Source of the DNA: Tigriopus japonicus
Taxonomy: Eukaryota > Arthropoda > Copepoda > Harpacticoida > Harpacticidae
Length of the DNA stretch: 64,000 nt
Reading direction: 5' to 3'
Assembly: GCA_010645155.1 (NCBI GenBank)
Contig: JAAGOF010000244.1
Coordinates: 40,900-104,899, forward strand
Shown: piece by piece, positions 22,190 through 33,247 of the stretch
Numbering within the stretch: the stretch's first letter is position 1
Layout: each line of letters starts with the position of its first letter
Translations under genes and position numbers: made by a program
The notes under the pieces: model-generated
Told to the model about the DNA's origin: nothing
Database searches by the model: none
Seen by the model: the letters and a program-made list of their open reading frames with translations, nothing else

Positions 22190-22505
22190 TACCGTGGTAT
22201 ATGGATTGACCTACAAACGGCCTTATTTAATTGGCGGTAATCGGTACCTAGCCAAACTATCTTGCCGGCAGGTTTGCCCACAAATGGGCGGCTGAGACCC
22301 ATTTCGTGGGTTCATGTTCAGACACAATCACTCCTGCAGAGGCAAGTCCTCGTTTTAGATTGTCAGCAAGAAGCTGAAATAGCAATGGAACTGGTCTACA
22401 CCCGTAACACCCGGAACAATAAAATGCCTTATTTGGTTTGACGCCCACTGTTGGGTCCAGCTCGATCATCATCTTTCGTCTTTGGATCATGCTCGAGAGC
22501 GTCAA
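22190..22505 (-). pseudogene. gypsy RT fragment, inverted relative to its partner
   Basis: On the minus strand the frame reads R-P-V-P-L-L-F-Q-L-L-A-D-N-L and A-G-V-I-V-S-E-H-E-P-T-K-W-V-S-A-A-H-L, the fingers region of a Ty3/gypsy reverse transcriptase. It points away from the downstream half at 22476-22931, which is on the plus strand. Confidence 0.7.
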
Positions 22506-22931
22506 GCCGGCATCAAACTATCTCTCGACAAACTAGTACTCGGGTACTCTATCAAATTTACTGGATTCATTGGCAATGCTGACAGTGTTGGCCCCGACCC
22601 TGCTAAATTAAGTGCCATCTCAAATTTTCCTTCGCCAACTTGTGTGAGCGATTTGCGCTCGTTTTCAGGGTAAGCTAATCAGCTGGGCTTATCTCATACA
22701 CCTGATCTAGCCCCACTCAACGGTCAATATACATGCACTTTTAAAAAAGAACGTAGCTTTTAATTTGATACAGGCACACCAAACCGAATTTGACCTTGCA
22801 AAAAAGCTATTGTGCTCATCTGTCGCTGGGAAACCATTTGATGCTTCTTTGCAAACAGAACTTCTGACCGATGAGTCTAGATTTTACGGATTTTGATAGG
22901 CTCTAATTCAACGCGACGACAAAGGCTACCC
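22476..22931 (+). pseudogene. gypsy RT connection/RNase H fragment
   Basis: R-Q-A-G-I-K-L-S-L-D-K, V-G-P-D-P-A-K-L-S-A-I-S-N-F and S-D-L-R-S-F parallel the gypsy at 15280-15400. L-L-T-D-E-S-R-F (about 22862-22885) is the RNase H start. Several stops and shifts. The frame is cut at 22931 by the foldback element. Confidence 0.75.
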
Positions 22932-23763
22932 TAGGCCAAGGAGGACGGTATTACTTGGAGTGGGATCGAGCGGGGGCGCGTTACTGCGTTGGTGTGAATT
23001 TTCCTGCGTGATAGCCTGGAGTTAATGAAGAAATCCAATATAAGTCGAATTAATGTCGTTTTATTGACATAAGTCATAAAACAAAAGTCCACTAGGATTC
23101 AATGAGCAATCATTTGATGCCCAATTGATGTCTATCAAAGAACTCAAACTGTGTTGTTTCATTGTGTTAAGTCAGATATCTTCAAACTTCTGATCTACTG
23201 ACTTGCTTTGTGATAGTGATTGTCCACCTTTTGCTGAAAGCAACATGGTTTTTATCATTAGGGTTGTTTAAGGACATTTTTCTCTTCATAGAATGCAAAA
23301 AAAATCTTTTTTGTATCTTTTTTCAACATTTTACAGTCTTCTTTTGGCTTTAGAACCCCAAGTAGGTGCTAAAAACAAAGACAGAGAAGAACATTCAAAT
23401 CATTGTACAAAGGGAAGAATGTCTTAGAACTATCCCAATGATAAAAACAATGTTGCTTTCAACAAAAGATGGACAATCACTATCACAAAGCAAGTCAGTA
23501 GATCAGGAGTTTGAAGATATCTGACTTGACACAATGAAACAACACAGTTTGAGTTCTTTGAGAGACATCAATTGGGCATCAAATGATTGCTCAATGAATC
23601 CTAATGGACTTTTGTTTTATGACTTATGTCAATCAAATGACATTAATTCGAATTATATTGGATTTCTTCATTAACTCCAGGCTATCACGCAGGAAAATTC
23701 ACACCAACGCAGTAACGCGCCCTCGCTCGATCCCACTCCAAGTAATACCGTCCTCCTTGCCTA
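22932..23763. mobile_element. Foldback (hairpin) element with about 330 bp arms
   Basis: Ends TAGGCCAAGGAGGACGG and CCGTCCTCCTTGCCTA begin inverted repeats that run to about 23265 and back from about 23430, leaving a 160 bp loop. Flanks GGCTACCC (22924-22931) and GGCTAAGG (23764-23771) agree at five of eight positions, a possible decayed 8 bp TSD. No coding capacity. It interrupts the gypsy RNase H. Confidence 0.8.
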
Positions 23764-25171
23764 GGCTAAGGACTCTAGAGCAAGGAAAAGACACGGAATT
23801 TTTGGTCCCGCCAAGTTAGGCCATTGAATGCAAGTCTACATATCACTCAAGCGGTGAATTTTCATTCTTTTACCAAAGCAAAAAGTTTGTTCATATGATA
23901 CCATTTGAAATTCAAAAATGTATTTGAAGTTTCGTTTGTTGTCTTTTAGGCTAAAAAGCCAGTCACAAGTTCAGTTTCGCAAGAGAACAGGCCGAACCAA
24001 ATAACAGTCTTCCCCATATTTGTCTTTTTTCATTATATAGAATAAAAAATCTATAATTTTAGACTCTTTTGACTGAACATAAGTGAGGAATACTTTACAA
24101 CCAATATTATCAATCAATATAAAATCTAATTAATGTTCTGCTTTGGGGTTATTAATGGCATTCATTTGAACTACACCTATTTGAACTACACCTATTTGAA
24201 AATTGAACTATGATGTTAATAGGACAACTTGTTTTTGTCTTTTATAAGAGAGTTTGAAGATCTGCATAAGTTTTACTTGAATAGAAAAAGGATTTTTCAA
24301 GTAAGTATCCAGTATTGAAATTGTATCAGACAATGGATAAAAAAGACCTCAAATGCCAATATATTATAGTAATTTTATTCTCTTTACTCTCATTTACATT
24401 AATTCAGTTTGTAGGTATTCAGGGGAAATAAATTGGTATGTTTAGAGCTTCTTCTATATTCATAAACCAAATTTTTGATGAAAATTTTGCAACGACGAAA
24501 ATCCAGGTAGACAAATCTTTGGTGGAAAACATTCATACTATGTAGTGAAAATTGGTTATTCTTGACAGTCTTTATTTTTACCCTAGATTTAATCAAAATG
24601 TTGTTGGCCAAGATTTGGTTGAACATTCAACCCAGAGTTTCCTGAATTTTCTTTTGGTTGGAGCTGTGCTTTTCTTTTCTAGATTCAAATCCGTTAATGT
24701 AATTTTCAAGGCCAAATCGACCAAACATTTCTTTCCCATGCAGAATACTTTCCCAATTTAGTTGTTGACTATTCACCTCAAAAATTGGCTTAATAATTAA
24801 AAAAAAGGGAGATTTTGAAAATATTGTTTTGGGAAGGTCAGATTGCTTGCCAATATTTCAAAAGATATGCGGAAATCATGAGGATTCTTGATATAATTCA
24901 AAGAAACAAAGGGAATTTTCCTTAAGTTTTGTAAGAAAAGCCCAAATATTTAAAAAGTGCTCAATACGGTAAAATATTAAAATTGAATATTTTTATATTT
25001 AATTAAATATTTTCGGCCGCTTTAATTATCACTATATGGCACATCAAAGGAATGACGGGTTTTTAACCAAGGAATATCTTATGAAAAGACGTGTTTTCAA
25101 ATAAAATGTGTATTTCTAGTTATTTTAGCATCAACAATGAAGTTTATATTTAATTTTGAGGTAATGGTTGT
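23764..25171. other. AT-rich sequence without genes
   Basis: Only a short local duplication (tttgaactacacctat, 24165-24197) was noticed. Confidence 0.35.
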
Positions 25172-25175
25172 TACT

Positions 25176-26653
25176 CACGGTGTTTAAAGTTTCTGGTTAT
25201 GGGTTTGCTCAAATGCCAAGACTTCAAATGGCGTTTTCCGATATCAGGGTATCATAAGGAAAATATTTTGTGAAGGTGTACATCTTTCATAAGCTTAGAT
25301 AACTATATCAAATTACTCAAAACCACTAAAACGAACAATTATTCCACAACCTTGTCAATATATATTCAAAGGGTCCTTAGTTATGAATTGATATAAAATT
25401 GTTTCAATATCTGTTTAGCAGATGTTTAACAATAATTAATTTTTACTTTCAAATTGCACCAAAAAACAACTAAAATGCTCCAATGGTGTGTTAAAGTAAT
25501 TGCTAAGGCATAATATATACTGTTTCGGCATCACAAAGATAAATAAACATTTCTGTATTATCCAAATTTTGTCTTTATCGAAAAATAAGTATATAATATC
25601 TTTTGAAACTAACTTAAAATGCATATTTTGGGATTTTTTTCTTTACTTTTTTGAACAATTATTGCCAAAAATAATTTAAAGATTTTGTAAAATTTCAACC
25701 AATAACTTTTGTTTCAATTTTAGCAACTTATAACAAGAGTTTTCGTTTTACAAATAAATATTATAACAAATAAACACAGATCTTCCGCAAATTTTAATGC
25801 CATGTAACACTTTCAAACACTGAAATATTTACGAAAAAAGAATTCAAAAATGTGCAATATAGGTTAGTTTTAAGCTATAATAAATGTTATCATCAAAATC
25901 TATACAGAAAATAGTAGAGAAATGAAAAATTTTCTCTTTGATTTGTTTTGTTAAAAATGTGTTTTAAATTTCTTGGCAATTACTTTAACACATAAATGGA
26001 GCATCCCGTGGTATAATTTGATAAAATTTGAAAGTTTAAAGTAGTGATAGCTTCTTATCTGCACCATATATGTTCATAAAATTTTGCTTCAATTCAAGAC
26101 TAAGGACCTTTTCAATATCTATTACTAAGATTTTGGAGTATCTATTTGTTTTAGTGGTATGAAGGGATTTAATATAGTTGTTTGAACTGATAAAAAATGT
26201 ACACCTACACAAAATATTTTCCTTACGATTAGTGATGGACCGAAAGCGCTTTCGGCCGAAATTACGGCCGAAATTACGGTTTCGGTTTCGGTTATGCCTA
26301 CCGAAACCGAAAGCACACAAGCACTATGTAAAATGGAGTTTGACAACAAAATCTAAAAAAAATTGGTCCAAAAACCTCTGAAATTTAAGTTTTCCGATTT
26401 TTCAAAATTTGCGACTACCCAACATCGAACACATGAGCATTCTAATTTTTAAGGCAGATTTTGCATTTGAACAATTTTGTAATCAGCTGCTTTCGGTTTC
26501 GGTTTCGGTTAAGCCCTCTTTCGGCCGAAACTTTCGGTTTCGGTTATGAGCCCTTTCGGTACATCACTACTTATGATACTCTGATATCGGAAAACGCCAT
26601 TATAAGTCTTGGCATTTGAGCAAACACTTTTTAGTACATAGGTAGCCATCGTG
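25176..26653. mobile_element. Long-TIR DNA transposon, CACG ends, 4 bp TSD (copy 2)
   Basis: Ends CACGGTG (25176) and CATCGTG (26653) are flanked by TACT (25172-25175 and 26654-26657). Inside each end is the block 'tttgctcaaatgccaag' (about 25203 and complement near 26625) shared with copy 1 at 2975-4822. TIRs extend about 300 bp. The right arm is split by a hAT MITE at 26230-26569. Non-autonomous. Confidence 0.82.
26230..26569. mobile_element. hAT-type MITE rich in CCGAAA motifs (copy 2)
   Basis: Ends TAGTGATGGACCGAAAG and CTTTCGGTACATCACTA. TSD CTTACGAT (26222-26229) / CTTATGAT (26570-26577), one mismatch. Same family as 5013-5347, opposite orientation. Confidence 0.88.
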
Positions 26654-26765
26654 TACTCCTAAGTATTTGTGTAAACTTTAATTACATTTCATTCTTTAAA
26701 TCTCATTCAACAAATCCAAATTTGTAGTTGAACATCAGTCTATGCGTAATTTTGTCCATTAGCGG

Positions 26766-26873
26766 CCATTTTCTACCATTTTCTACCATTTTCTGCCATT
26801 TTCTGCCACTTTCTGCCACTTTCTGCCATTTTCTGCCACTTTCTGCTACCAAGTGGCAGAAAATGGCAGAAAT
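26766..26873. repeat. 10-11 bp minisatellite (cattttctgc) with inverted end
   Basis: About eight units of 'ccattttctgc/ccactttctgc' are followed at 26851-26873 by two units in reverse complement ('gtggcagaaaatggcagaaa'). Confidence 0.85.
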
Positions 26874-26889
26874 TCAGTAAAAGCCAAAA

Positions 26890-27012
26890 TTTGCCATCCC
26901 TGATCACAGACCATAAACTACTGCTCGGTATTTTCGAGAAACCTCCAAGGGCTTTAGACAATTCAAGTCTTCAGAGAATACGCGAGAAGTTGGTGGTTTA
27001 TTCATTTCAACT
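26890..27012 (+). pseudogene. gypsy RNase H fragment
   Basis: I-T-D-H-K-L-L-L-G-I-F-E-K and L-Q-R-I-R-E-K-L-V-V-Y-S-F parallel the gypsy RNase H at 15795-15895. It is cut at 27012 exactly where a hAT-B end begins. Confidence 0.75.
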
Positions 27013-27210
27013 TAGGGGTGGGCGAGAAGCCGGTGTCGGTGTCAAGGTGTCGACACCGACACCAGCTTTTTTGGATTTTGGTGTCAGTGTCGACACTAGG
27101 TTTCCGGTGTCGAAATTTTGAGGTTTCGTGAGTTTTTTTTTCAAAAGTTTCGCAAATCGCGCCATATTGCATTGTAAGGCTCTCCAATTTAACTTGACCT
27201 GCAATTTATT
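27013..27210 (-). mobile_element. hAT family B, one end
   Basis: TAGGGGTGGGCGAG followed by GGTGTC-rich sequence matches the complement of the right end of 9237-12647, and similarity continues past the GGTGTC block. The opposite end type is at 37738-37822 in matching orientation; whether they belong to one element is discussed in the findings. Confidence 0.75.
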
Positions 27211-27852
27211 TTAATTTTCTTGAAGACTGTCTACGTAGGTCTGTCCAAACTGATCTCGCAATGAATATCTTGAAGTACAAATTTCAATTGACATATTTTG
27301 ATATAAATCAAAAAGTATTTCTAATTTAACAACAATTTCAAGCCTTTGTGTTTGTCACATTGGTAGTATTACACTGTCTCAATTAGTTAGGTGTGAAAAG
27401 TATGTGAATTCACTTCCAGTCTTTGAGACACATCAGCATGCTCATTTAAACTTGCACACGATAAGGAACACATTTTGAAATTACAACTTCAAAAGAAGTC
27501 CTAGAAGAACAAATAAAAGATATAACTATTAAAGAGTTGTTTAGTTTCTTATGTTATTTTCTTCATAGCTTTGCTTTTCATTAGAATAGAGGCAATCAGA
27601 TGCAAATATTTTTGTACCAGGGAAGAACAAGTTTTGAAGTAGGAAATATCTTCCAAGCAATAAGCTGTTCTCTACTTAAGGGAACTTCATCAGACACTGA
27701 GAAATTAATTTTTCAAAAGGTATTTCAAATTTTACATCTATTTCAAGCCTTGTGTTTTTCACTCAGGGGGCATTACACCATCCCACTTAGTTGTTTGATC
27801 ATTCTGGTCAAAAGTGAAACTTGTCAAATAGTATGAAAATCATACATAACAC

Positions 27853-27856
<4 letters not shown>
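27211..27856. other. No recognisable gene
   Basis: AT-rich; nothing supported. Confidence 0.3.

Positions 27857-27908
<52 letters not shown>
27857..27908. repeat. (CT)n microsatellite
   Basis: Twenty-six uninterrupted TC units. Confidence 0.97.
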
Positions 27909-27913
<5 letters not shown>

Positions 27914-28329
27914 TTTAATTAGGCCAGAGACTTATAAAGAGACACCATGTTTACACCTGCATGAAGGGATTCTCAAATGATGCCATTTCATGTCTTGACA
28001 AGCCAGTTGAAATTGTAATGTGAAATTTACCCAATAATCCAAATCAAAGTATTTGGGGCTATTCTGTAAAAATTTTGCAAATTGACACTCAAATATGAAA
28101 GAAAATATTTTTTTCTTTGATGCTATCATTAGAGGAGGCTTGATTAACACAGTTTTTTTCCGCAAACCTGGGCAGTTTCCTGAGCTCACTTTGCCCCTTT
28201 TTATGGCGGCAAATGCAAACCATTTTATCATCGGCCTGCTCTTGGTCAAGCCATTTTTCTTACCAACGTCCATGTCTCTAGATGTCCGTGGATATAGACA
28301 AACCCCACCATGGGGAAAATTGTTGTCTG

Positions 28330-28690
28330 GGTTTTGACGGTTACACCTGAATATTGAGAATCCAGGAATACTTATTTCAGCGTCATTGATTGCATTGCTT
28401 ACCAATATTAGTAAGCCAAGTCTCACAAATGGCGAGAAATGAGAGGGAGCCTTTATGTGCTATTTCTTCCAAGTATTTGGTTTTGTGCGCTCTTTTTTTG
28501 ATTTTAAACATCGTACATTCAAGAGGGCTCCGGCGAGTTGACTTGACCTTCTTTTTATTAAGGGCGAATGCGTATTGGAGTAAAGCTCCATCTCAGTTAA
28601 TGCTGAATCAATCCGAGTTGAGACAGGCTTGCAGTTGAAGGCTGCTGAGAAGTAAAAAAGAACCCTGTCCATCATTGGAGCTAATGTTCA
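28330..28690 (-). pseudogene. LINE endonuclease N-terminal fragment (CR1/Jockey-like)
   Basis: Minus strand. L-N-V-R-C-L-K-S-K-K-E-R-T-K corresponds to the start of the endonuclease region of the LINE at 50902-55180. After a stop and shift, A-E-I-S-I-P-G-F and, just beyond (28280-28330), F-P-H-G-G-V-C-L continue. Similarity stops at about 28270. Confidence 0.65.
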
Positions 28691-29365
28691 ATCTCTCAAT
28701 TTGATGTTGCATCGGCCACTCCTGGCGTGGTTGCTTTTTCCTTTGGCCGGGTTTGTGGCATGCCATGGTTCGGCTGCTTGGAGACCAATTTTGCCTTGGG
28801 TAGTCTCTTATGTTGTTGTTCGCTCATGGAAGGCCACTTCTCAAAGACGGATGGGTGAATATTTTAGTCATGGTGACCCCACACATAAGGTGGGTAATTT
28901 GGGGTGTTGTGGTAGTTTGGCCATTTATTAATAGTCAGATGCGGTACATTACTGGCCGCAAGAGGGGACCATTCCACTTGATAAGGAGGCAGACTAAAGT
29001 CCTTTGCTTCCGTAGTCACACATCGATCGTTCTGGGGCTTTGTTCGATGTTGGGTAGGTTGCAGATTTTGAAAAAAATCGGGAAACTTGAATTTCAGTGT
29101 TTTTTGGACGAAAATTTTTCATCCTCATTTCCTCACAAACCCCTCGCCTATGCTTTGGGCAAATATTATCGTCACTCTCTTGTGAAGCTGGGCTTTTATC
29201 ATTTCCAACAGACTCATTTTCATTTTCACGGGCCTGGGTGTTACCCCCACCGTCATCCAACATTTTCTCCTCGTCCTTATTATGTTGACCATTGAAAATG
29301 TTGAAGGAAGGCGAGATGGTCTCTGAGAGCAATTTAAAGTTGTCATCGCTCAATGACGAACATTA
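28691..29365. other. Unassigned; includes a CCGAAA-MITE scrap
   Basis: 29042-29118 matches the interior of the hAT MITE (5155-5225, 'tcgatgttgggtag' onward) without its ends. An open minus-strand frame (28994-29353) with C-P-K-H-R-R-G-V-C-E-E is unidentified. Confidence 0.4.
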
Positions 29366-29373
29366 CCCGTGAC

Positions 29374-30095
29374 TAGTGATGGGAGCCAAACAGGAGCTTG
29401 GGCAAGCGGTCCGGTACAGTACCTTGGACTTGCCGAAACTTGGGTCTACTTGGGTGCCTGTACAAGTATTTTTCCCACCTTACAGGTTTGCCAAATTTGC
29501 TAGGAATGAAGACTAAACCTTCGGCATCAGAATTTCAATTAACCAGAAAGTTTCAGCGAAATAGGGCCCATGCCCTTGTTAGAATGGATTTTTAGATGAA
29601 AATACACAATTCAAAGCTTTTGTATCGAGAAATGCAAAAGCTTTTGAGAATATTTCAAAAAAAAAAAAAAAAGAGTTGGCATCTTATATTTTTTTCTAGC
29701 AACTCTGAGTGACCGAGCTTGTTCCCAAGTGTGACTGTTAAATCTCATTCTTGATTGGCCCGAAAAGTGTTTTCATGTGTGGCTTACAACGGAAACTAAA
29801 GAAAAAACATGGTTTTGCAAATGCTATCCAAATCAAAATTTTTTTTGTTTCACTTCCACTGTTTATTGCTAAATTATTAAGGTCAAAAGATCATCGAAAA
29901 TGCAACTTGACGTTCTTTTCTTCTAAGTCACACTGCAAGCATCTGAAATCTTCTAAGAGCAACTGCCGGCAACTGCATCTTCCAATGTTCCATGAGCTTG
30001 CCAAGTGTATTGGTGTATTGCCCAAGTAATGCTTGTCAACAACTTGTGGTTGGGGTGTTTGTGATGACTCATTACTTGCCCAAGTCACATCACTA
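29374..30095 (+). mobile_element. hAT family A element (copy 2, empty mariner site)
   Basis: Ends TAGTGATGGGAGCC and AGTCACATCACTA; perfect 8 bp TSD CCCGTGAC (29366-29373 and 30096-30103). 722 bp, no coding capacity. It preserves the TA target that is occupied by mariner in copy 1. Confidence 0.93.
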
Positions 30096-32004
30096 CCCGT
30101 GACGTCACTTCAGAGCATTCAGGATCAGAATTTCTTATTGCGTTGGAAGTATTAAGTTACATGATATTCTTTCAATCGTATTGTTATTTGTATCAAAGAA
30201 AATATGATCCACGTGTGTTGCACACTATTATTCTAAGCCTCTTTTCGACACACATTTTTTTCCATCTAGCGGTAGGAATGTGAACTAAAAATACATCATT
30301 CTTCGCTCAAAATCAGGGTGACCAATTTCGAGAAGTTATAAAAGATCAAAACTTGGATGTTTCTTTCAAACTTTGAACAATAGTCCCAGATAACTTGTTA
30401 AACAGCGCCATCATCAATTGTCAATGTCATTTTGACGTTCTAAACGGGTCTACAAAGTCAATTTTCCGGCGAAGATTAGTTGGGGAAAGAAAATTGGGCT
30501 CCCTGCTATAAGTCTGTCAAAGGCCCTCCCCTTCAATCGCGATTGGAGAGCTTAACGATCCCAAGTCCGTTGATCCCGGTTAACACCCAATGATACGAAC
30601 TTCCTCATGGTTGTCAGAGAAGTGGATTGTGCGTTCTCTTATCTTGTTTAGCAATAAACTCGTGGGTCTCAAAACTCTCAAAGCCAAATGAGTGGGCGTG
30701 CCATTGCCATTTTGAGACGTTAGATCTTCTTGTTATTTTGAGGATTCCCTTTGAGAATCCTTGAGACACCCGTGATAATCATCCTGATAGAGTAACGGAC
30801 AAAGAAACAAGCTTGCACGAGAATCGAATCTAAATCAGAGCACGGATTTCACCCCGGAAAGAGACGTTTGGGAAGGAAGGAAGCTCCGCTCACTCCGGAT
30901 TGATCAGGAATGAATGATGAACCAAGAAGGAAAGTTAAAAGTAACAACGACTGCATGCAACCACCAATGAAGAGGAACAAGAAGCTGTTGGAAGATTCAA
31001 CCCCCATCGTATCACTTTCCAACAAAAAAGTTTGTTCTAGGCCCAACTATCTATTTTGCACATCTGTGGTTGGAATAAAGTTGTTGCTAATTGTGTATGG
31101 TTTATTACAGACATTATATTTATACACAAATATGGTTGCTTACTGGCAAGCAACAATATCAAATTGAAATTTCCAATGACCTTCATTAAAAACAGGAAAA
31201 AGGCAAATGAGGTACTCTCAATGAAACTACGGACAAGTGTTGGCTGCTCGCCTTTTGTCTAAGGGATATATCTTCGGTTTTGGAATGGTGTAACCGTTGT
31301 CTGTCAATTCATGGCAGGACGAGAGATACGATGGAACCCCAATGAGGTTGAGCCGAAGGGTTTGAAGCTGGAATATCACATCTTTAGAATCGTCCTTCAA
31401 TGTTGTCGAATTTCCAAACGTTTCAGTTTCCTCCGTTTCCTTTTGTGTTCCTCCAAAATCGTAGTTGCCCGACGAGCGAGAAGTATTGCTTTCGTTTTCC
31501 TAGAAGAATAACAGAGTTCGTAAATTGTGCTTTTGCAAACTTAATGGCCTCTGAATGCTTTTGGCAAAAGGCCAAATCTATTTAGTAAGAGCAATGATAA
31601 TTGTTCATTTGTTTAATTGATTGATTAATAAGGATGAGTTAAGCCATGGCGGCTTATTGTGTATATAATTACAAAAGAAAGGAATGTAATTGTGGCAGAG
31701 TTTTACTACATGGCCAAATTTTGAATCTGAAGCAACAAAGGATGCTAAATTGTCGGGACCTTTGGAGAAGTAAACTCAGAGTTCTTTGCTTTGGAATAGC
31801 AATATCATGTAGTAATTTGAAAGGATATTGTTTATGGAGCAGCTTCGAGTAGATATTTGGATTTTATTTGAGGATAATGGGAGTTTTTTTTCATAAAGCG
31901 AAGTTGCAAAATTGCGTCCAAAAACCATCATCATGAGCAATTCATACCAAAAAAGCCTAGGAATGTTCAACTGTCTCTCAAATTGAATGTGACTTTGCCA
32001 TTTT

Positions 32005-32560
32005 TTATGAAGATGTGCTTAATAAACAATTTCTCCAAAAGGCTCCTATTTTTGACGAGGTCTTGAATTCAATTAGCAATAAAAGAAGAGATTCACCGTC
32101 AACTTGTTCTTCATGAAGTTCTTGTTATCCAGTCATCAAATTGCAGCAAGGCCATTATTCTATTATCAGGGCCTTCCACATTCATCCCTTAAGTGGGTTC
32201 AATTAAAGGTTCATGGGATTGAGTTTTGGAGAAGAAAGAGAATTGAGCCTAAAGTTAACCTAGCACTAAAAAACAAGCAAAGAAATCACATCCGACATTA
32301 AGACTCCCTTTTATCAGCAATTTGTGTAACATATGTATTTATCCAACAACATCATCAAACCTAATCATGGGATAAATGTTGAAGGTAACGGTAACAAAAA
32401 ATGACTGCTGTTTATGCGATTCGTTGACTTCATGAAAAGAACTTCATGAAAATAGATCATGAGGAACATGTTGACAGTGAATCGCCTCCTTTTATTGCTA
32501 ATTGAATTCAAGACCCCGTCAAAAATAAAGTCACTTTGAGAAATGTTTAAAAACAAAAGT
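32005..32560. repeat. Internal inverted repeat, about 155 bp arms
   Basis: Arms 32005-32165 and 32400-32560 share 'cttgaattcaattagcaataaaag' in opposite orientation and surrounding sequence at perhaps 80% identity. Lies inside the 5.6 kb element. Confidence 0.65.
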
Positions 32561-33208
32561 TCTAGATGAAAATGTAATTAGAATTATTTGTAATCATTGA
32601 TGTTGTATATCATTCAAAGCCCCTGATTCTACCTTGCCGGGTTTTAAATGGAAAACCCTGTATTAACACTTTTCTGAAAGTACAAGCTGAAGTTCTAAAT
32701 ATGATTTTTAAATTTCATCATTCTCTGTCGAAGCAACTAAAACAAAGAAAGATTAAAAGCGACTAAGCACTGCCCTTTGCACATGCATTGCTCATGGTAG
32801 TTGTAACGAAATTGTAAAGTTGTGAACGTACGTACAATGATTCGTGCCTGCTTTCGCAAAAGTAACGAAAAACGGTGCCATTACATTTCAAAAATGCTGT
32901 ACTTGTGACACAAAACTTTCAAAACTCGTTACCAAAAGTACTAATTCCTATTTTTAGTTTTACGGTGGACTTGCTGAAGTAACTTTTAGGCCAAACTTTG
33001 AAGTACAAGTATTGGTGCAATTCTTCATTTGGCTTTACAAGCGTCTTGGGAGGTCTTTCCAAGAGTTTGCACATCTACGAAGTCAGACTCCTCTTGAACT
33101 ATTTTTTCCCATCATTTTCGATCAATACCTTGTTTTTTTTCTTAGTTGTATTAAGACAGGGAGGATTTTCACAATAAGGGCAAAATGACAAATTCGATCG
33201 CGTTTTGA

Positions 33209-33247
33209 TTAGTGATGGTGGACCAACAAAGCTTTCGGCCGAAAATT
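33209..33247. mobile_element. CCGAAA-type hAT MITE, end scrap
   Basis: 'tagtgatgg' followed by 'gctttcggccgaaa' matches the end of the family at 26230, with a small insertion; the rest is missing. Confidence 0.5.

Noticed and set aside
26773..26961. Frame with repeated R-K-W-Q-K-M-A-E
   Set aside because: Translation of the 10-11 bp minisatellite, not a gene.
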